This document shows positions 13,254 to 23,221 of a stretch of DNA of 64,000 nt, piece by piece. Positions within the stretch are counted from its first letter, which is position 1. Every line of letters starts with the position of its first letter. Position numbers and translations under genes: made by a program. Below the pieces are notes generated by a model. The model searched no databases, had not been told where the DNA came from, and worked only from the letters and a program-made list of their open reading frames with translations. Source of the stretch: Heterodera schachtii (Eukaryota > Nematoda > Chromadorea > Rhabditida > Heteroderidae); contig SIJG01000105.1 of NCBI GenBank assembly GCA_023374025.1, positions 186,001 to 250,000 on the forward strand. Direction: 5' to 3'.

Positions 13254-16200
13254 TTAATTCATCACCTCTTCAACGCTTCTCATCTGCTCCATTTGTTGGT
13301 ACTCATTCTCCGGCGTTGTCACCTTCTCCCAAATTGTGCGATAAGCGCCGACGATGTGTTCAAAAGTGCGTCTTTGGACGGACTCGCGGATTCTGGGGAT
13401 TATTTAGAAACAAATGTTTCATCGACACGGATTTGTCACACCTTGCAGCCGAGATTTTTATCATCTGAGGACAGTTGTAACTTTCGGGGCAGTCGAGGAA
13501 CTTCTCAAAGCGAATGAACGATGCGCGGACCCGCGAAGGCTCCATGTTGGGGATTTTGGACAAAGGACCCTTAGGTTTTTCATGGATTCTCCGTACGCTT
13601 TGTCCATGCCTTCCCCAACTTGGTTCGCCTGATGCGCTTGGGCCTTTGTGTACAGCTCCAACATGTCGCATTCCACCAATGCCTTCGACGCTTGCTCGCT
13701 TACCAAAACGTCCTCGTTGGCCTCAATTTGTGCCTTGGAAATGACAAATTGTAAGGCATGAATGCAAGTTTAACTGATGGGAATAGACCTTAATCATCTC
13801 GAGTTTGGCGTCAGTGAACTGGTAGAGGATGACCACCGAGCGGATGGCGTTCAAGCAGTTCAGCATGTACACGGCCACGTCCATCGGGTCGTCCAAGTTG
13901 CTGCACACCAACTGAATGGATTGGAGCAACGGGTCCAAAATGTGCGTAAAAATCTGCGAGGGACAACGACGGATGAATTGGAAAACAAAAGGGGTGCCTT
14001 GTTGTAAAGACTCCGTTTGTCTTGCACCGCTGCAAATGCGCCGTCATTTTGTGCTTCGAGAATGTCACGCAACAGAAGCAGAGCCTTAAAAAGAAACAGA
14101 CGTATCCGTGGGAAAAAGTTGATAAGTTTTAGCCATTTTCGCCAAATTTTGAGACAAAAGTCAATTTGTTAAGAAAATTCGGTAATTTATTTCTGGGAAT
14201 TTTGGTGGGGGGGGGGGCAACTGCCCACGCCCCCGCTGTTGCATCAATTCACCTGGTTGACCGACTGTACGGGCAGCAAGTCGTAGTCAGGCACTCGCGC
14301 AGTCGCCAAAATGCGTTGGACGGACGAACTGACGGCGCTGAAACGCATGTTGGAGCACAACTCGTGCAAATCACTGCAGCACAACACCAAATGAGCATCG
14401 GCAGAAAGCATTTCCCTTTGTTTAAGAAAAGGACAAATAAAAGAAAAGAAAAAGAAACGGACTTAAACGCATCGACGTAGAAAAGGAGCAAATTGGCGAG
14501 ACGGTTCAGCACCACACAGTTGCCCTCTTTTGTGATGCATTGTTCCACCCTTAGCTAATTGAATAAAATGAGGGATGTCCGCCACGGACCGAAGGGGGGG
14601 GGGGAAACGGAGGACGCACCCGCAACGGTTGGCACATCGCTTCCGCGATGGAAGTGAGCACCGCCCGCGCTTGGGCCGGCACATTCTCCGCCCCGCCATG
14701 GCGTGTGCAGTCGCGCAACAGTGCGGCCAACATTTCCTTCTCCACCGCCACTGTGTGTTGGATCCAGGAAAGCATTTCATTGACATATCTCCAACAAAAC
14801 AAAAAATAAAAGTAATAAATTGCTGTGAAAATGCGCAGTTTGCACTGGAAATGACCTCAGTGGGTCCGTGGCGAGTTGTTCAATCGGTCCGTGGGGACCG
14901 GCGGACTTTGCTGAAAGGGCGCACTCTTTGCCCATCCGACTGATTGTTCCCCACACCAACCGACTCCTCGGGTGAGTGTGTCGATGAAAGCGCGCACAAT
15001 AAACCCACGCCGGGCGTTTCCGTAATCGTCCAACGCTTTGCCGAACATTTCGCCGTCGTTGGCCCGGTGGAGCAATTCAAAGGAATGGACCAAGGCCGGC
15101 TTCAAGTCCAAAAACTCGACATTTAACAGGCGACACTCGCCTTAATAGGGAGAACTCTAAAAATAAGGAACAAACGAACAAAACACACGTTGGACACACG
15201 CGTAAAGAGTGGCGTAAGTTTGGCGCAATTTGTCGCCGAGTAAATGCGAAAGTTCCATCCTTTAATTTGCAAACGGAAAATGCAAAGTGAAAGAAAGGGC
15301 AATTCACAATGCCAAACTGTTCGGCTCCAATGCCAATTGTTCCGTCACATTTCTCTCCACTTCTAACAAACGTCGTAAGGCCGAGAAAAATGCGTCGGAA
15401 GGCGACCCTTAACATTAATTTATAATTCAAAGAGTGTTCAGTAGGGCTGGGAATTTAAGTCAAATGAATTTTTTTTTTTTGCTGACTCTAAAAGGTCTTA
15501 AAATGACTTAAAAGTGTTCTAAACTTTGTTTGAGCTTCTAACATGCATTTTTTGTGACTTTTTTGAGTTTTTGCGACTTTTTTCATGAATTTTTTGAGGC
15601 AAATTTTGAATTTTAGCGAAGAAAATGCCGAAAATACAAAGAAAATTCCGAAAAATAAAATTTCAATCAATAAAAAGGCAATGAAACCTGGATGAATTTT
15701 TTCTTAATTGTGGAAGAATCTCTTTCTTTATGCCTATTTTAGGTACCTATTTATAAAATTAAGTGCCTAAATATACGATTAAAATGTTATTCTATAAATT
15801 ATTAAAAATGAGATTTTTTTTAACTTTCGCCTAATTTTCAGCAGGACTTTTTTGCATTTTTTACGTGCTTTTTTGGAATTTTTTTGTGACTTTTCGCCTA
15901 ATTTTTCAGGACTTTTTTCAATTTTTCGTGGCTTTTTTGCCTTTTTTGCGATTTTTTATGACTCTTTTAGTCGACTTTTTGAAGATTTTTAGTGACTTAA
16001 ATTCCCAGCCCTAGTGATAGTGAACCGGATGAGTCACCCTGCTGATTGGGTAGTGCCAATGCCGTCTCCTCCTCTTCGCTTAGGGAATATTTGGCGAAAA
16101 ATTCGTCCAAAAATGCCTTCTTGGCACCCAATTCGCGCTTTTCCGTCTGCAGAACGGCTGTTCTCTTCAGCAACTCGCGCGTCTTTTCCTTGTTCGTTTG

Positions 16201-16633
16201 AATGCGTTCAGTGAGTTCGCAGCAAATCGAATTCATCGACCGAATTTGCTGCACAAATCCCTGCACGCGGTCATTCATCTGAATTAAATTTCCAATTGTA
16301 TTTCTCCCCCATTCGCCGTTGCTCCCCCACCTTTTCAAGCTGTTCCAAGTACTGTTGGTTCAGCTCCAGCTCCCGGTCCTCCAATACCATTCTGAGTTTT
16401 TGCTCCGTCATTTCGGCATCCAAACGCAAATTGTCGTTCAGGTAATTTACTGTTGCAATGAATTGCTGACATAGTAAAACAATTTAACTCAGCAGGAGAG
16501 AACAAAATCCAGGGGAAATTCGGCGACATTTCCCCTCTGCTCCTCCCTTTTCCTCTATTTCCCCCACCTCATCCTCATCCAACCGAGCAGTCAAAAGTGC
16601 ATCTAATCCACCTCTGTCGCCTTCTAATGACAT
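13254..16633 (-). CDS. COG6: Conserved oligomeric Golgi complex subunit 6 (COG6)
   Basis: Minus-strand multi-exon gene from ATG at 16633 to stop at 13254. Recognised blocks in order: LDALLTARLDEDE (first exon 16633-16568), QFIATVNYLNDNLRLDAEM, VQGFVQQIRSMNSICCELT, FLDEFFAKYSLSEEEETAL, SDAFFSALRRLLEVER, LMELSHLLGDKLRQTYATLY, ALDDYGNARRGFIVRAFIDTL, YVNEMLSWIQHTVAVEKEML, AEAMCQPLR, VEQCITKEGNCVVLNRLANLL, then DPMDVAVYMLNCLNAIRSV, QFTDAKLEMIKAQIEA and a C-terminus ending RSVEEVMN. This matches COG6 along its whole length. COG6 belongs to lobe B of the COG tether that receives retrograde vesicles at the Golgi. One intron (about 15425-16025) is filled by a 570-bp inverted-repeat element. The gene lies 505 bp behind the LRRFIP-like gene on the same strand, so joint transcription as an operon is possible but unproven. 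Confidence 0.92.
15442..16013. mobile_element. 572-bp TAGGG-ended inverted-repeat element in a COG6 intron
   Basis: The ends TAGGGCTGGGAATTTAAGTC and GACTTAAATTCCCAGCCCTA are perfect inverted repeats. The interior is T-rich and built of degenerate repeats of GACTTTTTT with short spacers. The flanking 8-mers GTGTTCAG and GTGATAGT agree in only some positions, so any target duplication has decayed. The ends resemble those of the element at 51124 (TAGGGATGGGATTTTTAGT), which suggests one family. Confidence 0.8.
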
Positions 16634-17138
16634 TTAAAAACAAAACGACTTAATTAATTGCCAATTAATGTCCGCTTAATTATTAAATGTAAAGTAAATT
16701 TGAAAAAATTAAATTCCATTTATAAAACTTATTGTTAACCAATTCTTCCAAATTAGTTTAATTATCATTTTACGCCAATTATAGACAAAATAAAAGGACA
16801 AACTAAGCATCTTTGTTGGGGATTCTATGATTAAGGGACAAAAGGCACAGAATTCGGGGAAAATGCACGCGGAAAGAAATGGAGAGCAAAAATTGAAGGG
16901 AAGAGAAACGAAAGTGAGGCACAGAAAGACGGAAAATAGCGATTAAACTCGAAGTTAATTTGGCAATTCCATCCCAAAGGATGACACATTTTGCATCCCA
17001 TCCATTAAAATCATTTTGACCGGTAATTTGCCAATTTTCAGGGCGACGAATACCCTAAGACGGAATGAAAAGTCACATCATAATCCATTTCCCGCCAAAT
17101 TCCTCCGGTGCCTCCCTCTCTCTTTGGTAAAAGTTTGT
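16634..17138. other. Gap between LRRFIP-like stop and COG6 start
   Basis: About 505 bp, AT-rich, both neighbours on the minus strand. No exon or clear regulatory site is seen. The size is within what a nematode operon spacer can be, though longer than the usual 100-300 bp. Confidence 0.5.
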
Positions 17139-19043
17139 TCAAATCGGTCTTCGCGTGTTTCGCAGTTTCTCAAGCCGCGACTGCAAATGGTTATTCGTCT
17201 CTTTGCTCTCCTCCAATGCTTGTTCTTTGTCCCGTAACTGAAAAGGCGAATTAATTCAAATTATTTTTTGGACGAGAGCTTTTTATTGGATAAGGGAGGT
17301 CCGGCGTGGCGACAAATGCTGCCGGCAAATTTTAGAATTTGAATTGAATTTGCTTAATGTTTTTGGTCAGAAAATAATGAGTTGATAAAAAAATTGACAA
17401 TAAAGATAAGAATCTTACATTAAAATAGATATTTAAATTCTTAACGGATAAATCAAAAGTTATATGGCCAGGTTATGAAAGTACGCTTTCAGTTTGTGTG
17501 GTAATTCATAATTTTTTGAATGCATTTGCTCCATGTCCGTTCGATTCCCTTCCCTTTGGTTCACCTCCTTCTTCAGCTGTCGGTTCGTCTTCTGCGTCTC
17601 TTCCGCCTCTTTCTCCGCCTGTTCAGCATTTGTCTTGTACCTTTTCAGTTGCGTCTCCGTCCGCGACAGCGACCCCTCCAGCGCACTCTTTTCCCTCTCG
17701 GCCTCCTGCAGTTTCAGCTTCATCTCGGCCAATTGCTTCATGGCATCTCCTTAAAAGAGTTGCTTTGGCTTCTCCTCTGTTCCGTTCGTTTCGCTTTGTT
17801 TTCATCCCCCGACAAACTTTGCACTAATTCGTCACTGCTTGTGCTTCCTGTGGCGTTGTGATGCTCATTTTGGCGTCTTCTGTGGTTGTACAATGCCTTC
17901 TCCGTTTCGTCAATTTGGTTGCGCAACTTCCGATTGGATTCGACCAGCCTTTGAACCTTTTGGTCTACCGACGAAGTGCCGGGCAGTGCCTTTTCAATGG
18001 CCGACAAAGTCACGTGGGACAACAAAATGGGGTCGAATTTGCTGACAGAGAAAGGCAAATACAAAATATCGGCCGACGACTTACGGCGCATTGTTTGTTG
18101 ATTGGCTACCGGTGGATCCGTTCGAATTGCTGGGCGCCGCCGGTGGCTGCAGCAAATCGTCGTTTGGGTCCTGCTCGGCAATGACGAAGCCATTCTCCTG
18201 AAAATAGTGACCAATTTCGAGCCGAATTTCCAACCCGTAATTTTCCCACGTGAATCAGTCGATCTCTTTGCGATATTTCGTTTTTCATCTGCTGGTGCTG
18301 CAGTTGGAGTGCCTCGACGGTCTTTCTGAGCAGTTTCAACTCCTCGCTGATCTCGCGATTCTCTTTTGAAACCTTAAAAACTAAAGGGAATGAAGCAAAG
18401 GTTTGGTAAAACCTGAAAAACGGTCACGTCCTTCTCCTCCATTTCGTCCTTGAGCAAGTCAATCTCGTAGAGAAGTGCCGACTTTTCGTTGTCCAATTGT
18501 GTGTACAGCAACATCGCCCGTTGGTATTTGTTTTCCAATTCGGTCACCTTTTCCTAAGAATTTATAGGCTAAAATAATAATGCGTAATTCGAAACCCATA
18601 TTTAAATAAATCATTTGCTTCTCCTCACCCACCAAATTGTCATTGTCGGCCAACAAATGGTAGTCTTTTTGGTCACCCGCTTTTATTGACTTCTCAAGAC
18701 AATCCATGCGAATTTGGCGCGCTTCGTCGCGCGCCTGGCGCTTTTTGTTGGAGCGCTCTTCGGCCTAATAAAACGGAAGTTAGAAATAAATAAAATAAGT
18801 CGCACTTTTCTTGTCGATTTGCCATTGCTATAGAAAATCTGCCGAAACATTCTTTCTTTTGGAACCAAACCCCATGGGAATTTACAAAACCTTCACATTT
18901 TTATTGAGCCCATTATGGTGAGAAATGTGCAAAAAGGGGGAAAAGTGATAATTTATTGCCTCGCGGGATATCCTGTCGAGCACATGCTCCTCCATGAAGG
19001 AACTGGCCGGCGCACGACGCCGAGAGGACGAATAGGAACTCAT
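17139..19043 (-). CDS. LRRFIP (flightless-interacting protein)-like coiled-coil protein
   Basis: First exon 19043-18960 encodes [20 protein letters not shown] followed by VLDRISRE; the second begins [20 protein letters not shown]. Together they give the family signature in which a basic helix follows the RISREAE motif. Downstream exons carry [92 protein letters not shown] and the terminal [20 protein letters not shown] before the stop at 17139. LRRFIP proteins are cytoplasmic, bind Flightless-I and act in actin and Toll/Wnt signalling; whether that holds here is inference. The first intron starts GCAATAAATT right after GAG and ends TTATTAG: a GC-AG intron, since no GT donor preserves the signature. 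Exon borders further down were read less exactly. Confidence 0.78.
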
Positions 19044-20669
19044 CGGGAGGGGAGGGCAATTATTGCTTAACAACCATTTATCATTTTGAAAAATAGTGTT
19101 AGGAAAGTGTAAATGAAAAATAAAAGAAAAAGTTTATAATTAATTACCGGAGAAAAAAAAAGTGTAATACTACCGATGGTACCCCCCCCCCCCTTTTTTT
19201 TGATTGAAAATTTTTTTTCTTTTAAAAAGCCTTGAAAGCATGCTTCTGAGGGTTTTTAAAAAGTAATTATTAGAGCACGGTAAAAAAAAATTGTTGTAGA
19301 GGAGTCTACGTTTTGCGGGAAATGATCGCGATCCCCGCAAAAATTAATAAAATAAAAACAAAAAAATTTTATAAAAAATTTAATTTTGACGAATTTAGTA
19401 GAATGATCTATAGGTACATAAAAAAAACTAATTATTAGCACGCAAATGGGTAAAACTTAAACAATCCGAAGCTTTTCAAAAAAAATATTTTACATTTCCT
19501 CTGTGTTTGGGACAAAAGATATCCCAAAAGATTTATATGAAAAAAGGAAGGGACGTTAAACTTAAGCGGAGAAGAAATTTAAGACTCTTTAAAACGGGAA
19601 AAGAGAGACATTCTCACAAAGAAAAGGGGGAAAGAGAGAGTGATTGAATGTAGAGGAGAGAACGGAAAAGAAAGAGAGCGAAAGGGAATTTTAATGGGCC
19701 AAATTATATTTTAAATGATAGGCAAAGGCTAACTAAGAAGGGATGAGTTTGGTCGGGAGAAAAAGCCACGGCATTCATTCCGTGCCGCAATTATTTGCCA
19801 ATGCCTCCGTTTATTTTTATTCGGAAGAATTTAAGTGAAAAGGGAAAGGCAAGCGAATCCGTCGATTTAAAGACGGATGGATGAGAAGAGAATCGAAGAA
19901 AAGCAGCGGAGAGAGCGATGGGCGGTAGAAGCAACAGGCGCCCGCTTATTTTGTCCACTTTAATGAGAGGGAAGCGAAAAAAGGGGGAGGGAAATCCGAA
20001 AGTGAAAAGATGGAGGATGGGCAGTCAATGGATGGATGAATTGTCCATGAACATTTGGACGACAGACAGAGAGAGACAGACATTTGACCAACCAAAGGAC
20101 TTTTGAGTCTTTACACTTAAGTCATTCACTAATTACCTTCTTCATTGTTTTTACATGCATTTTAATAGAATTTCGTTTAAAAAACATCTCATGCAAATCG
20201 ATCTTTGGCGGTTTCTCTTTTGAATTGCATTTCTCCGCCGACCAATGCCATTCCGATGGTCATTTGTCTCCCGCTGCACATGAAATTTTAATTGATATAT
20301 TTTGTCTAATTAACCGCTAAACATTCGTCATTACCCCTCCCTCATTTGTCTCCCTCTGCTGATTGATCCCTCCCCCCTCCCTCGTCCCGTCATTCCTCGC
20401 CCCGATGCTGCTGATTCATCGTCATCAACCATCACTTATTGATCGCTGCCAGAAGTCATTGCCCCCCCCCCCCCCCTCTCATTGTGAACTCTTTCCCCCC
20501 CCCCCCTTTAAATTTTGTTCATTTTCCATTGTTTGTTTTCATCCTGTGGTTGACAAATCCGCTTGCAGTATTTTCTGTTTGACCTTGATCCGATTTTTCT
20601 AGACAACATTAAACAAACGGAAAATTTTTTATAAAATTATCATTTTTTGTCCCTCAGGCGCCCCTCAAA
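19044..20669. other. Intergenic region between divergent LRRFIP-like and transthyretin-like genes
   Basis: No exon recognised. AT-rich to about 19500, then purine-rich sequence (19560-20060) and C runs at 20461-20477 and 20497-20508. It presumably carries promoters for both neighbours. Confidence 0.55.
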
Positions 20670-21977
20670 ATGACCCCCCAATTTCGCCATCAAATTCCCT
20701 TGCTTTTCTTTCTGTTATTCACTTTTTTCGCCTCTGCAAATGGCACTTCGAAATGCGTTTGGGTCGTTCATAAATTTCATTTTTTAAAAATGAATTTTGA
20801 AATTTAAGGTCCGCGGCGCGCTCCAATGCCATCGCGACCCGAGCAAACATCAGAATGTGGAAGTACGGGTCATTGACCGGGACGGATGGGGCCCGTTGAA
20901 GCTGTTGGACCCTGACGACATGATGGGGTGTGCCGGGGTTAAATGCTGTCAGCGACCGATTGTTCATTAGTGTTTTCAAGGGGAAGGGTGCCATTAATCG
21001 ATGCTTAATTATGCTAATGCTTTTTAGCGTGTCTTTTACTGAGCAGGACGGCACCTTTCAGCTCGACGGTTGTGGCAACGACATGAACTTCCTCCCGGGC
21101 GTGGTCAGTGAGTGCCGTGACACTGTCCCTCCGTTCCTTTGCCCATCCTTCGTTCTCCCCCCCCCCCCTTTAGCCCAATTTGCCCGACCCTTTCGTTCGC
21201 ATTTTGCATTTCTGCAACAGCGAAGAAGGCGAAACCATCGAATTGCCCGAATTCCGAATTTTTGTGGTCATTCTCAAATTGTTTGTGCTCAAATTGGCTT
21301 TTCCGCTTCAGCCGGACACTTATGACTTGGGCATCCTCGTGTTGGACCAGAAGACTTTGCCCAATTCCACCGTTAATTTCCCCGTGCCCGAGAACCCCCG
21401 TCGACGCCTGCAGCAGGCAAAAAGGCCGACGGAAGTCGGCACTTTGGACGAAAGCAATGGCAAAAAGGGGGCGGAAGATGGGGTGAGAAGTGAACGGGGC
21501 AAGAAAGGAAAACGAATTCGAAATTTGGACATTCCGATAAATTTTTTTTGGATAATGTGAAATTTTGGAATTGAAAGTCGGCCAATGAAAAGTTTCTGAA
21601 AATTATTAAAAATCGCGGCACCACCTTTTTTAGTTTGTGACTGTCGACGCGCCAAAAAGTCACAACGCCAAAGGCCTGGACGACCTTTTGCCGCCCGGCA
21701 AAACGGTGACCAAAACGAACGGCGATTTGTTGTGGGAGACGCAATCGGTGGAGATGGAGGAAGTGCCGGCCGAATACGACACGTCGATACGGCAAAGTCA
21801 GCAGCACAATTGGGAAGAAGGTAAGCAAAACGAAGAAGCCAAAGAGAACGACAGACACAAAATGCGAATGTTGGCATTTTGTTGCTTCACTTTTCAGAGT
21901 CCAAAGGCGACGGAAATGAAAGGAAAAATTGGACGAAGAAAAAGCAACCGACGAAGGAAGAGAAAAAGCGGAAATGA
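20670..21977 (+). CDS. Transthyretin-like (TTL) family secreted protein with C-terminal extension
   Basis: Seven exons: 20670-20756, 20809-20927, 21028-21103, 21174-21266, 21312-21482, 21634-21820, 21898-21977; 813 nt, 270 residues, phases consistent. The N-terminus PQFRHQIPLLFFLLFTFFAS is a signal peptide. The TTL domain follows: VRGALQCH, the acidic loop DPDDMMG, EQDGTFQLDGCGNDM and DPFVRILHFCN. TTL proteins are nematode-specific, secreted, one is known to bridge apoptotic cells to phagocytes and others are secreted by parasites. Typical TTL proteins are about 130-160 residues; this one adds roughly 130 residues after the domain, ending in a very basic stretch (KKKQPTKEEKKRK). The acceptor CCCTCAG at 20657 before the ATG could take a spliced leader. 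No neighbour suggests a pathway. Confidence 0.87.
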
Positions 21978-22783
21978 TCAGACAGCACAAAAGACAGACT
22001 CACTCTGCTGTGATGGCATTTCCTATAAACATCCTAATTACCCTCCCTAATTACCCCTACCCCGCTTTTCTATGGAATGCCCTCAACCGACCGACACTTT
22101 GTGCATAATTTTTTCACTTTCATTAATCCTATGAAATATACACACATACATATGTATTCAAAATAAACAGAGAATCGAAAAGAGTGACAAATTTCTGCAA
22201 AATATAAAAGGCATTTCAACAATTATTGTTACGGTATTGTCGTATTGTCGTCAATGTACGGTACGCTGCTGTTCGGCCTTTCTTTGTTTTCTTCCAATTA
22301 TTCTTTTGCTTTGTTCTGTTAGCCTCCGTCTTTTTGCAAATCATTTCTCATTTCAATAACTTTGTCTTATGCGAATCCGTCCAATCCTTCTCCATTTTCT
22401 CAATTCGTCGTCATTTGTCCGTCCATTCATTGGCCAATTTTTGTTTTTCTTTTTTTTCCGTTGGTGGCAAAATGCAAATGAATGGGAAGTGGGAGGCGAA
22501 GCAAAACGAACGAATCAGAAGGGAACAGAGGACAAAGCGACCATTTTATGGAAGTCATTCATTCATTTGGGCCCATCCATACTTTTCTTTTTCTGATCAT
22601 TTTCCTTTCCTTTTTCTATTTCTTTACAAAGCATTTCAGTTTCTGATCACTATACTTTTGTTTATTTTTCTGATCATTTGTCTCTCTCTCTCTCTCTCTT
22701 TCTCTCCTCTCTCTCTCTTTCTCTCCTCTCTCTTTCTTTCTCTGCTTCTCTTATTTTCCCTTTTCCTTTTTTGCTTTTTCAGA
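21978..22783. other. Upstream region of the small secreted protein gene
   Basis: AT-rich, then pyrimidine-rich. A TATA-like stretch TATAAAAG lies at 22204-22211. A (TC)n block runs about 22680-22745 and ends in the acceptor TTTTTCAG just before the ATG at 22784, so the CDS exon is probably joined to a 5' UTR exon or a spliced leader. Confidence 0.45.
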
Positions 22784-23221
22784 ATGCTTTCTTCTTCTTG
22801 TTCTTCTTCCGCTGCTTCTTTGCTCCCTTCCGTTTCCCTTTTTCTGCTCATTTGGCTGCCCATTTTCGCCTTTGTCTCTTCCGCCGATTCCGTTAAGCCT
22901 CCTTCGGAATGCGCTCGCATGGCTTTTGCATTTGATCAGCTCCATTCTTCGCCCGCCGTTGGTGAGGAGAACGTGGCCAAGCAGTACAAATCGGCCATTA
23001 GCATTGCCATGGTAAGGCCAATTTGGAGAGCAATGGAAAATTTAAGCGGTCAAATGACCAATTAATTGCTCAAATTGCAGAAATGCATGGACAGTTATCT
23101 GAAGACACAGAAGGAATTGTTCAGCGAGTGGCTGAAGCAGGTCACCGAATTGGAGAAGCAATTGCAGCAAATAGCCAAAAAAGAACAGAAACGGGGGAAG
23201 AAGGACGACGAGGAACTGTGA
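22784..23221 (+). CDS. Small secreted protein, 122 residues, two exons, family not recognised
   Basis: Exons 22784-23011 and 23081-23221 (369 nt), GT-AG intron, phase 0. A Ser-rich start followed by the hydrophobic stretch SVSLFLLIWLPIFAFVSS makes a clear signal peptide. The mature part has two cysteines (SECARM and MKCMDS) and a helical, charged C-terminus (ELEKQLQQIAKKEQKRGKK). The two cysteines could pair. I do not recognise the family. Small size, secretion and lack of a known domain make it a possible excretory/secretory protein, but nothing in the sequence assigns a role. The start is the first ATG after a strong acceptor. Confidence 0.65.

Noticed and set aside
21320..21990. Two overlapping minus-strand open frames of 185 and 205 codons
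   Set aside because: Antisense to exons 5-7 of the transthyretin-like gene, whose domain and splice phases are clear.
22226..23065. 279-codon plus-strand open frame
   Set aside because: Hydrophobic low-complexity reading of a TC-rich 5' region; only its last part, after the acceptor at 22783, is the small secreted protein.
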